Shown here one piece after another: positions 1 through 5,392 of a stretch of DNA of 6,673 bases (its first letter is position 1; each line of letters opens with the position of its first letter). Origin of the DNA: a bacterium (GTDB lineage Bacteria > Patescibacteriota > Minisyncoccia > Phycocordibacterales > UBA2100); contig JAUYLR010000019.1 in NCBI GenBank assembly GCA_030698935.1, positions 1 to 6,673 of the forward strand. The letters are read 5' to 3'. A program made the position numbers and the translations under genes. A model generated the notes under the pieces. The model was not told the origin of the DNA and made no database searches. It saw only the letters and a program-made list of their open reading frames with translations.

Positions 1-1162
1 TTACGCAAGCGCAACACCCATTTTGGCACCGGCGGTTCGCGCGATGCGCGATGCGGAAAAGTTAGCAGGGAATCCGGGCTCAATACATGACGAAGGGGTG
101 CGTGCGTCGCGCTCGCTCCAAGATTCGCGCGCGCGCATTGCCGCGCAATTGGGATGCAAGCCGAGGGAAATTATTTTCACATCCGGAATTACCGAATCCA
201 ACAACCTCGCCATTTTGGGTTCGTTCAGTAAAAGGGTACTTGGGGGTGAAACCCCCAAGTACACTCATTGGCTCACAACAGCCATTGAACACGTCTCCGT
301 TCTCGCGTGTTTTGAGCACATTAAAGAAATGGGAGGAATGGTGTCTATTGTAAACCCAGATGCGCACGGCATCATTTCCGCAGCCGCCATAAAAAAAGAA
401 TTGCGGAAAGAAACCGTGTTTGTTTCTACCGGCTGGGCGAACAATGAAATCGGCGTGATACAACCGCTCTCCGAAATATCACACGTTATTCATGAACACG
501 AAAAGAGTCACGGCTCCACGGTTATCTTTCACAGCGACGCGGGCCAAGCTCCTCTCTATCTTCCGGCAACGGCGCACTCTCTCGGCGCAGACCTTTTGTC
601 AGTCGGCGCGGCCAAGCTCTACGGACCGCACGGTATCGGCGCCTTGTATGTGAACGACCGCAGAGAACCCGCGCCGATAATCCTCGGAGGCGGACAGGAG
701 CGCGGACTCCGTTCCGGCACCGAGAACGTGGCGCTCGCGGCGGGATTCGCGGAGGCGTTTGAGTGCGTTGCGCGCGAGCGCGCCTCGGAATCAAAACGTC
801 TGGGGACCCTGCGCAATGAACTGGCGGAAGGATTGCTGTCGGGAATTCCGGGCGCGGTTATCAACGGGGATAGAAAACACGCGCTTCCGCACATGCTGAA
901 TATTTCGGTACCCGACATTGCCGGTGAATATTTCGTACTTTCACTTGACCGTGCCGGTATTTTCATTTCTACGAAAAGTGCGTGCGGAGAAGGTACCGAA
1001 AAGCGTTCGCATGTTGTCGCGGCCCTCGGCGGAGAGGAATGGAGGGCGGAGAACTCCCTTCGTTTTTCATTGGGGAGGGACACAAGGGAGAGCGATATCA
1101 GGCGCGTAGTCAAAGAATGCCAAGCAATTGCTAGGGCATGTCCCAAAAACCTCACTACTTAG
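1..1162 (+). CDS. Cysteine desulfurase (NifS/IscS class), 5'-partial
   Basis: This is a PLP-dependent fold-type I aminotransferase-like enzyme that takes sulfur from L-cysteine as a protein-bound persulfide for Fe-S cluster or tRNA thiolation pathways. The reading frame is open to the window edge (codons start at base 2) and begins YASATP, matching the Y-A-A-A-T-P start of this family, so only a few residues are missing. The TTG at 23 lies inside the conserved region and is not the start. Visible motifs are GNPGSIH, the TESNNLAI stretch, the cofactor-stacking EH (AIEHVSVL), NNEIG, SDAGQ, the PLP lysine (codon 614-616, in GAAKLYGP), RSGTENV, the catalytic cysteine (codon 983-985, in SACGEG) and LRFSLGR near the end. 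The usual His before the PLP lysine is Ala, which I believe also occurs in other members. No scaffold (IscU/SufU) or thiolase (MnmA) gene is in view, so the sulfur acceptor is unknown. A 27-bp palindrome at 236-262 codes for nine extra residues in a surface-loop region. Confidence 0.93.
   Translation, partial: YASATPILAPAVRAMRDAEKLAGNPGSIHDEGVRASRSLQDSRARIAAQLGCKPREIIFTSGITESNNLAILGSFSKRVLGGETPKYTHWLTTAIEHVSVLACFEHIKEMGGMVSIVNPDAHGIISAAAIKKELRKETVFVSTGWANNEIGVIQPLSEISHVIHEHEKSHGSTVIFHSDAGQAPLYLPATAHSLGADLLSVGAAKLYGPHGIGALYVNDRREPAPIILGGGQERGLRSGTENVALAAGFAEAFECVARERASESKRLGTLRNELAEGLLSGIPGAVINGDRKHALPHMLNISVPDIAGEYFVLSLDRAGIFISTKSACGEGTEKRSHVVAALGGEEWRAENSLRFSLGRDTRESDIRRVVKECQAIARACPKNLTT
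236..262. repeat. 27-bp perfect palindrome inside the desulfurase gene
   Basis: GTACTTGGGGGT (236-247) is followed by GAA and then by its exact reverse complement (251-262). The 27 bases are exactly nine codons in phase (VLGGETPKY), placed between the TESNNLAI motif and the AIEH motif. Without them the spacing looks closer to that of ordinary NifS proteins. It looks like a small palindromic repeat inserted in frame. Copies elsewhere in the genome would confirm this, but only one full copy is in the window. Confidence 0.75.
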
Positions 1163-1169
1163 GGGTTTT
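1146..1169 (+). terminator. Terminator-like hairpin overlapping the desulfurase stop
   Basis: AAAACCTC (1146-1153) pairs with GGGGTTTT (1162-1169) through an 8-base loop. This gives eight pairs including one G-U, with an A-tract on the 5' side and a T-tract on the 3' side. The stop codon TAG (1160-1162) sits at the loop/stem junction. The A-tract/T-tract form suits a bidirectional intrinsic terminator, but the T run is only four bases, so it may be weak. Confidence 0.4.
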
Positions 1170-1206
1170 ACGTACGCCTGCATTTCTTCCCAGTTCCAGA
1201 GAGAAG

Positions 1207-1258
1207 CCATAGCCATTATTGGCGGTGCGGGTTCATCTTCCGCCAATAATGGCTATGG
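1207..1258. repeat. Perfect 19-bp inverted repeat with 14-nt loop
   Basis: CCATAGCCATTATTGGCGG (1207-1225) is repeated as its exact reverse complement at 1240-1258 around the 14-base centre TGCGGGTTCATCTT. No T-run follows on either strand, so it is not a classical intrinsic terminator. It occupies most of the gap between the desulfurase and the next gene and lies just upstream of that gene's putative -10 box. It could be a strong RNA hairpin (termination or mRNA protection), a protein-binding dyad or a small mobile repeat. Confidence 0.85.
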
Positions 1259-1276
1259 ATTTGAACGCCCTTATTG

Positions 1277-1282
1277 TATGAT
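1277..1282 (+). promoter_or_regulatory. Putative -10 box for the pseudoprotease gene
   Basis: TATGAT at 1277-1282 would start transcription near 1289, about 22 bases before the preferred ATG at 1311. No convincing -35 box is visible at 16-18 bp spacing, because that position falls in the right arm of the inverted repeat. The call rests on the -10 match and on its place between two genes. Confidence 0.3.
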
Positions 1283-1310
1283 GCGCGTATCAGAACTCTC
1301 TAAAACGAAT

Positions 1311-2117
1311 ATGGACATTGAGCATCTTTCAAAATCTCAGATTGTACTGCTGACTCTCTTGGTAAGTTTCGTTACGTCTATCGCGACTGGCATTGTTACG
1401 GTCTCGCTCATGGAACAGGCTCCGCCCTCTATCGCTCAAACCGTGAACAGGGTAGTGGAACGCACGGTGGAAAAAGTGGTCCCTGGCGCGCAGACCGCAT
1501 CGGTCATCACGCGCGAAAGAACCGTTGTCGTCAAAGAGTCGGATGTTATCTCCCAAGCCGTTGAACGCGTTAATCCTTCCATAGTCCGGTTCTATACGGG
1601 CAATGCGGAACCGCTGTTTCTGGGGTTTGGGGTCGTGCTTGACGCTTCCGGAGTCATCGCGAGCGACTCTAATATTTTCGGCGAGAATGCGGATGCGACA
1701 ATTATAGTATCCGACGGAGGGCGCGTGCGCGCATTCGTCATCGCGCGCGACGCAAGTTCCGGCCTTGCGTTTCTCCGGTCCGCGACGACAACGACGGAGG
1801 GACAAGCGGTTGTGTGGAAACCTGCGGCAATCGCAATCCAAAAACCGGTTTTAGGCCAGACAGTCATCGCATTTTCCGGAAAGACAATTTCCCGTATCGC
1901 CGACGGAATAGTGACGGCGCTCATACCGCGCGAATCTGCGGACGCCCCGTCCTTGGTTGTGATAGATACGAATATTCCCGGCGACACAACCTTCCCCGGC
2001 ACCGTATTGGCAAATACCGATGGTCAGATTATCGGTATGAGCACGGGCATTTCCCGCGGGTCGTCACTCAGCGGATATATCTCGTCGCCCGCTCTTGATA
2101 AAAAGCCCGCGCAGTGA
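1311..2117 (+). CDS. Membrane-anchored trypsin/HtrA-fold protein, probably inactive
   Basis: This is a 268-residue protein with one N-terminal membrane helix (about residues 11-33) and no cleavage site I can see, so the rest is probably outside the membrane. Residues 40-75 are a Val/Arg/Glu-rich linker. From about 76 to 255 it follows the HtrA/DegP protease pattern: GFGVVLDASGVIASD resembles the GSGVIID-G-I-TN-H block, RDASSGLAFLR the D--TDLAVL block, and GTVLANTDGQIIGM the GNSGGPLVN-DG-VIG block. At the three catalytic positions I read Asn121 for His, Gly151 for Asp and Pro229 (or a neighbour) for Ser. It is therefore probably not a protease and may bind peptides or act as a scaffold. No PDZ domain follows. 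ATG 1311 is preferred because it gives a clean membrane anchor; in-frame ATGs at 1278 and 1281 overlap the -10 box. The gene ends in three consecutive in-frame stops (TGA TAA TGA). Confidence 0.8.
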   Translation: MDIEHLSKSQIVLLTLLVSFVTSIATGIVTVSLMEQAPPSIAQTVNRVVERTVEKVVPGAQTASVITRERTVVVKESDVISQAVERVNPSIVRFYTGNAEPLFLGFGVVLDASGVIASDSNIFGENADATIIVSDGGRVRAFVIARDASSGLAFLRSATTTTEGQAVVWKPAAIAIQKPVLGQTVIAFSGKTISRIADGIVTALIPRESADAPSLVVIDTNIPGDTTFPGTVLANTDGQIIGMSTGISRGSSLSGYISSPALDKKPAQ

Positions 2118-2139
2118 TAATGATGTATTATAATCATTA
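2118..2139. promoter_or_regulatory. clpB -10 box inside an operator-like dyad
   Basis: TATAAT at 2129-2134 is a consensus -10 box, which places the transcription start near 2141 and gives clpB a leader of about 95 bases. The box lies within and overlaps a perfect 7-bp dyad, TAATGAT (2118-2124) and ATCATTA (2133-2139), with 8 bases between. A protein on this dyad would block RNA polymerase, so it is a candidate repressor operator. No -35 box is visible. It is not a CIRCE element (TTAGCACTC-N9-GAGTGCTAA), so HrcA control is not supported. Confidence 0.5.
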
Positions 2140-2163
2140 AGCGTATAGCGACTAGCGTATAGA
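2140..2163 (+). repeat. AGCGNNN heptamer array, upstream arm
   Basis: The sequence runs AGCGTAT, AGCGACT, AGCGTAT, AGAG with a strict 7-base period. It begins at the predicted clpB transcription start, so it would form the 5' end of the mRNA leader. Confidence 0.7.
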
Positions 2164-2199
2164 GAAAATGCAAAATCAAAATCTTATCTCTGACTTCAA

Positions 2200-2230
2200 C
2201 TTATCGCTAACCGCTTATCGCTAACCGCTA
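2200..2230 (-). repeat. AGCGNNN heptamer array, downstream arm (inverted)
   Basis: On the + strand a 14-base unit, CTTATCGCTAACCG, is present twice in tandem (2200-2213 and 2214-2227) and is followed by CTA. Read on the - strand this is AGCGGTT, AGCGATA, AGCGGTT, AGCGATA: the same AGCGNNN heptamer as the upstream array in the opposite orientation. It ends six bases before the clpB ATG. The two arrays could pair in the mRNA (TAGCG-N2-TAGCG against its complement), which would bring the start codon next to a stem. Confidence 0.75.
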
Positions 2231-2235
2231 CTCCT

Positions 2236-4947
2236 ATGGTTCCATTCAACAATTACACGACGAAAGCGAAAGAGTCCGTGCACCGCGCGCACCAGCTTGC
2301 GGTTGAGCGCGGCCACAATCAGGTTTCCACTCTGCATCTTTTGGCGGCGCTTCTCACGCAGGAGGAATCCATGGTTCTTCCCATGCTTGAGCAGGTGGAA
2401 GTTGATGTTGTGCACCTCACCGATTCCGTCCTTGAACTCATTGAGGGAAGCGGGGGAGGCAATACCGTGTCTCCGTCGTTCCAGCTGTACCTCACACCGG
2501 AACTGGTGAAGGTCTTTGAGGCTGTCCCGCGCATTGCCGCCAGCTTCAACGACCAGTTCGTTTCTCCGGAGCATCTTCTGTTGGGGGTCGCGGAACATCC
2601 GGGGCCGGCGGCCGATGTGCTCGCGCGCTTCCGCGTAGACCGTGCCGCTCTCGCGCGCGTGCTCACGGACATTAAAGAGGGAAAAATCCGCGATATTGAC
2701 GAGCCGAAGAAGCCCCGCGCGCTCACGCGGTTTGCCCGCTCGCTTACCGACCGCGCACGCGAAAATAAATTGGATCCTGTTATCGGGCGCGACATGGAAA
2801 TTACGCGCGTCATTCAGATTCTCTCGCGCCGCACGAAGAACAATCCGATTTTGATAGGGGAGGCGGGGGTCGGAAAAACCGCCGTTGCGGAGGGGTTGGC
2901 ACAACAGCTCGCTGCGGGCGACGTGCCGGAATCCTTGCGCGGCAAAGAGCTTGTACAGCTTGATTTGGGGCTCTTAATTGCGGGAACGAAATACCGCGGG
3001 GAATTTGAAGAGCGGCTGAAAGCGGTCATGCGGGAAGTGGAGCGTTCGGAGGGGAAAATTATTCTTTTCATTGATGAGATGCACACGCTCGTAGGAGCGG
3101 GCGCCGCCGAGGGGTCAATGGACGCTTCCAATAAGCTGAAGCCCGCACTCGCGCGCGGCGATATCCGCGTTATCGGTGCGACAACCCTTAAAGAATTCCA
3201 AAGGCACATTGAGCATGACCCCGCGCTCACGCGCAGGTTCCAGCCTGTCTATGTAAACGAACCCTCCCTGGATGATGCCATCGCGATTTTGCGCGGCCTC
3301 AAAGAGCGGTACGAGCTGTTCCACGGCGTGCGCATTACCGACGACGCAATAGTTGCAGCGGTTCAGCTTTCCATACGCTACATTACCGAGCGATTTCTCC
3401 CCGACAAGGCGATTGATTTGATAGACGAAGCGTCATCAGCCTTGCGCCTCTCGCTTGAGAACAAACCGCCCGCGCTTGAAGAAGCGCAGCGCAAGATTAT
3501 GCGTTTGGAAATTGAACGGGAGGCGCTCAAAAAAGAGGCGGAAGAAACCGATGGAAAGGCGCGCACGCGCGTCAAGGCGATTGAAAAAGAAGTCGCTGAT
3601 TTGAAAGACGGCACGCGCGAGCTTGAGCTTAAGTGGAAAAACGAACGCGAGACCATCGCGGATATTAAGCGCGCGAAAGGCGATTTGGAGAAAGCGCGCA
3701 TAGAGGCGGATTCGGCGGAAGCGATAGCAGATCTCACAAAGACTGCCGAAATCCGCTACGGCAAAATTCCTCTCTTGGAAAAGGAGATTGAAGCGGCAAC
3801 GAAGCGCCTGAAGAAACTGCAGGCGACCCGCCGCGTTCTCAAGGAGGAAATCACGGAAGAAGACATTGCGGGAGTCGTCTCGCGGTGGACGGGGGTTCCT
3901 ATCACGCGCATGTTGGAAGAAGAGGCGGAAAAGCTTTCCCGCATGGAGGAAGAACTGAAGAAACGCATCGTGGGGCAAGACGAGGCGCTGCAGAAAATTT
4001 CCGACGCAATCAAGCGGAGCCGCGCGGGGATTTCCGACCCAAACCGCCCTGTCGGGAGCTTCCTCTTTTTGGGGCCGACGGGAGTCGGCAAAACAGAGCT
4101 CACGCGGGCGCTCGCGGATTTCCTTTTCAACAGCGAAAAGGCGCTCATCCGCGTGGACATGTCGGAATACATGGAGAAGCACTCCGTTTCCAAAATGATA
4201 GGTTCTCCCCCGGGCTACGTCGGCCACGACGAAGGTGGCGGGCTTACGGAGTTGGTGCGCCATCGTCCGTATTCCGTCATTCTGTTTGACGAGATAGAAA
4301 AAGCGCATCCGGAAGTATTCAACATTCTGCTTCAGGTTCTGGACAACGGACGGCTGACCGACGCAAAGGGCCGAATAGTGAATTTCAAAAACGCGGTTAT
4401 CATTTTGACCTCAAATATCGGCTCCGAGCACATAGACAAGATGTCCAGCCTCGGCTTCGGCAGCGAATCGCACGGCACCGAGGGCGACAGATATGAGAAG
4501 GTCAAAGAGAAAGTCATGGGCTCGCTCAAGGAATTCTTCCGTCCGGAATTTCTCAACCGGCTTGATGAAATAATTCTGTTCAACATTCTTTCGCAGGACG
4601 CGGTGAAGGATATCGTGCGCATGCAGATTGAAATAATCGCGAAACGCCTTGAGGAAAAGCAAATAACACTCACATTCTCGGATGCCGTGCTCGTGCATCT
4701 CGCTAAAGAGGGGTACAGCTCGCAGTACGGCGCGCGCCCCCTGAAGCGTTTGATACAAACAAAGATTCTGACCCCGATTGCCAACATGATGGTCGGGAGA
4801 AACGTGATGGAAGGCGGCTCGGTCCATGTTGATGTAAAGCCGGAAGCGGGGGAGGGAACCAAAGCAGAATTCACATTTGACGTGAGAAAGGGGGCACTGC
4901 GCAGGCGCGGAGCGCGCGCCCGCGCTCATGCCGGAGTGCACGCGTAG
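2236..4947 (+). CDS. clpB: ATP-dependent disaggregase ClpB
   Basis: This is a 903-residue Hsp100 chaperone that pulls polypeptides out of aggregates through a hexameric pore, normally with DnaK/DnaJ/GrpE. In order it has two Clp_N repeats (about 1-150), AAA1 with Walker A GEAGVGKT (208-215), pore tyrosine Y253 (KYRG), Walker B D280-E281 and arginine fingers R333/R334, a full-length coiled-coil M domain (about 400-535, including YGKIP), then AAA2 with Walker A GPTGVGKT (613-620), pore Y661 (GYVG), Walker B D685-E686, arginine finger R775 and sensor-2 R834 (GARPLKR). All ATPase residues are present. The M domain separates it from ClpA and ClpC. Two oddities: residues 739-741 are Leu-Gly-Phe in an AAA2 loop about ten residues longer than in the ClpB proteins I recall, at the place where ClpC carries its ClpP-docking tripeptide; and the protein ends in a basic Arg/Ala-rich tail (about 885-903). 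ATG 2236 matches the family N-terminus but has no Shine-Dalgarno sequence. Confidence 0.96.
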   Translation: MVPFNNYTTKAKESVHRAHQLAVERGHNQVSTLHLLAALLTQEESMVLPMLEQVEVDVVHLTDSVLELIEGSGGGNTVSPSFQLYLTPELVKVFEAVPRIAASFNDQFVSPEHLLLGVAEHPGPAADVLARFRVDRAALARVLTDIKEGKIRDIDEPKKPRALTRFARSLTDRARENKLDPVIGRDMEITRVIQILSRRTKNNPILIGEAGVGKTAVAEGLAQQLAAGDVPESLRGKELVQLDLGLLIAGTKYRGEFEERLKAVMREVERSEGKIILFIDEMHTLVGAGAAEGSMDASNKLKPALARGDIRVIGATTLKEFQRHIEHDPALTRRFQPVYVNEPSLDDAIAILRGLKERYELFHGVRITDDAIVAAVQLSIRYITERFLPDKAIDLIDEASSALRLSLENKPPALEEAQRKIMRLEIEREALKKEAEETDGKARTRVKAIEKEVADLKDGTRELELKWKNERETIADIKRAKGDLEKARIEADSAEAIADLTKTAEIRYGKIPLLEKEIEAATKRLKKLQATRRVLKEEITEEDIAGVVSRWTGVPITRMLEEEAEKLSRMEEELKKRIVGQDEALQKISDAIKRSRAGISDPNRPVGSFLFLGPTGVGKTELTRALADFLFNSEKALIRVDMSEYMEKHSVSKMIGSPPGYVGHDEGGGLTELVRHRPYSVILFDEIEKAHPEVFNILLQVLDNGRLTDAKGRIVNFKNAVIILTSNIGSEHIDKMSSLGFGSESHGTEGDRYEKVKEKVMGSLKEFFRPEFLNRLDEIILFNILSQDAVKDIVRMQIEIIAKRLEEKQITLTFSDAVLVHLAKEGYSSQYGARPLKRLIQTKILTPIANMMVGRNVMEGGSVHVDVKPEAGEGTKAEFTFDVRKGALRRRGARARAHAGVHA

Positions 4948-4960
4948 CGTTAACCCTGTC

Positions 4961-5000
4961 GTCATTGCGACCGCGAGCGAAGCGTGGCGGGAAGCAATCC
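4961..5000. repeat. Palindromic intergenic repeat, GTCATTGCGA...GCAATCC type
   Basis: The 40 bases begin GTCATTGCGACCGCGAGCG and end GGGAAGCAATCC. Nested complementary arms pair ATTGC (4964-4968) with GCAAT (4994-4998) and CCGC (4971-4974) with GCGG (4987-4990). From memory, this matches a short repeat seen between genes in many unrelated bacteria. It lies 13 bases after the clpB stop and may also fold as that gene's 3' hairpin, although no T-run follows. Confidence 0.65.
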
Positions 5001-5020
5001 AGAGAATATCAAAGGATCTT

Positions 5021-5048
5021 TTGCGAGATGTGCTAAAGCTGATAGAAT
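5021..5048 (+). promoter_or_regulatory. Promoter of tRNA-Tyr
   Basis: TTGCGA (5021-5026) serves as the -35 box, followed by a 16-base spacer and TAGAAT (5043-5048) as the -10 box. A TG at 5040-5041 gives an extended -10 (TGATAGAAT). Transcription would start near 5055, about 12 bases before the mature tRNA 5' end. Confidence 0.6.
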
Positions 5049-5066
5049 CCAACAAGTTGAAATAGT

Positions 5067-5150
5067 GCGTCGGTGGCGGAGCGGTCAATCGCACGTGACT
5101 GTAGATCACGCGGGCTTAGCCCTACGCAGGTTCGAATCCGGCCCGGCGCA
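5067..5150 (+). tRNA. tRNA-Tyr (anticodon GTA)
   Basis: This is a class II tRNA of 84 bases. Acceptor GCGTCGG (5067-5073) pairs with CCGGCGC (5143-5149) with one G-U, and A5150 is the discriminator. The D stem is GCG/CGC. The anticodon stem CGTGA/TCACG (5094-5098, 5106-5110) is perfect and encloses CTGTAGA with anticodon GTA at 5101-5103. The long variable arm GGGC-TTA-GCCC is typical of bacterial tRNA-Tyr. The T arm is GCAGG-TTCGAAT-CCGGC with one A-G mismatch (A5128/G5140). The bases after the discriminator are CTA, so CCA must be added by a nucleotidyltransferase. Confidence 0.95.
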
Positions 5151-5152
5151 CT

Positions 5153-5197
5153 AACACAAACAGAGCCAGACACATGTGTCTGGTGACTTTTGTGTTT
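5153..5197 (+). terminator. Two-part hairpin after tRNA-Tyr, likely terminator
   Basis: A perfect 18-bp palindrome, CCAGACACATGTGTCTGG (5166-5183), is enclosed by a second stem, AACACAAA (5153-5160) with TTTGTGTT (5189-5196). The downstream bases TGACTTTTGTGTTT are T-rich but interrupted. Its position three bases after the tRNA favours a terminator or 3' processing hairpin. Confidence 0.5.
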
Positions 5198-5218
5198 GCT
5201 CCGAGAGGGATTCGAACC
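5197..5218 (-). pseudogene. tRNA 3'-end-like fragment, inverted
   Basis: Read on the - strand this is GGTTCGAATCC followed by CTCTCGGAGCA, which is a T-loop followed by a plausible 7-base acceptor strand and discriminator A. Upstream on that strand there is no matching GCTCCGA 5' acceptor, no convincing D arm and a poor T stem. It is therefore not a working tRNA but a remnant or mimic of a tRNA 3' half. The preceding AGCCC also resembles the variable-arm end of the neighbouring tRNA-Tyr. Confidence 0.4.
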
Positions 5219-5227
5219 GCGGGCTCC

Positions 5228-5264
5228 CTGTTTGTCCAAGAGCGAAACGATTGGCTACAAACAG
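5228..5264. repeat. Hairpin of 8 + 4 bp in the post-tRNA region
   Basis: CTGTTTGT (5228-5235) pairs with ACAAACAG (5257-5264), and the adjoining CCAA pairs with TTGG (5251-5254) after a 2-base bulge, leaving an 11-base loop. On the - strand it stands where the anticodon arm of a tRNA ending at 5197 would be, but the loop is too large for a mature tRNA. Confidence 0.6.
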
Positions 5265-5280
5265 CAGTGTCGAGTAAAAC

Positions 5281-5336
5281 GAGACCCGCAGCTTCCGAGG
5301 AGGAAGCGAAGGTTTCTCGTTGCATCAGCAACGAGA
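5281..5336. ncRNA. Two overlapping hairpins, possible structured RNA
   Basis: The first hairpin has GCTTCC (5291-5296) paired with GGAAGC (5302-5307) and outer ACC/GGT and GAG/CTC pairs reaching 5281 and 5318. The second is a perfect 9-bp stem with an ATCA loop, TCTCGTTGC (5315-5323) and GCAACGAGA (5328-5336). They share bases 5315-5318, so their full forms exclude each other. No Rfam-type family is recognised. It could be a small RNA or the body of a small repeat element. Confidence 0.35.
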
Positions 5337-5338
5337 GG

Positions 5339-5357
5339 CGAATCCTGCCCGGCGCAC
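5339..5357 (+). repeat. Direct repeat of the tRNA-Tyr 3' end
   Basis: CGAATCCTGCCCGGCGCAC matches the tRNA-Tyr 3' end at 5133-5151 in 18 of 19 positions. The single difference, T5346 in place of G5140, would turn the A-G mismatch in the tRNA T stem into a proper A-T pair. This pattern suggests a displaced tRNA 3' end (attachment-site scar) or a decayed tandem tRNA copy. Confidence 0.6.
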
Positions 5358-5374
5358 CGGTTGAACAAAGTTCC

Positions 5375-5383
5375 TGATATAAT
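5375..5383 (+). promoter_or_regulatory. Extended -10 promoter for the YdjM-like gene
   Basis: TGATATAAT is a perfect extended -10 element (TG-n-TATAAT). It predicts transcription from about 5389-5390, three or four bases before the ATG at 5393, so the mRNA would be essentially leaderless. No -35 box is seen at proper spacing, which extended -10 promoters tolerate. Confidence 0.7.
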
Positions 5384-5392
5384 TTAGCGTAA

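Noticed and set aside
23..25. TTG as the start codon of the desulfurase
   Set aside because: The frame continues upstream to the window edge and already reads family-conserved residues (YASATP), so the true start is outside the window.
1128..1310. Longer version of the pseudoprotease starting at 1128, 1278 or 1281
   Set aside because: The extension would overlap the desulfurase end and translate the 19-bp inverted repeat. ATG 1311 starts directly before the membrane anchor, while 1278/1281 overlap the putative -10 box.
2140..2230. CRISPR array
   Set aside because: The units are 7 bases with no spacers, and no cas gene is present.
2118..2235. CIRCE (HrcA) element before clpB
   Set aside because: No TTAGCACTC-N9-GAGTGCTAA or near match is present. 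The dyads seen are of different sequence.
3436..4308. Long open frame on the - strand opposite clpB
   Set aside because: It lies wholly opposite conserved ClpB coding sequence, has no recognisable domain, and is expected from the GC-biased codon use of the sense gene.
5197..5300. Functional second tRNA on the - strand
   Set aside because: Only the T loop and 3' acceptor resemble a tRNA. The 5' acceptor and D arm are missing, the T stem pairs poorly and the putative anticodon loop is far too large.
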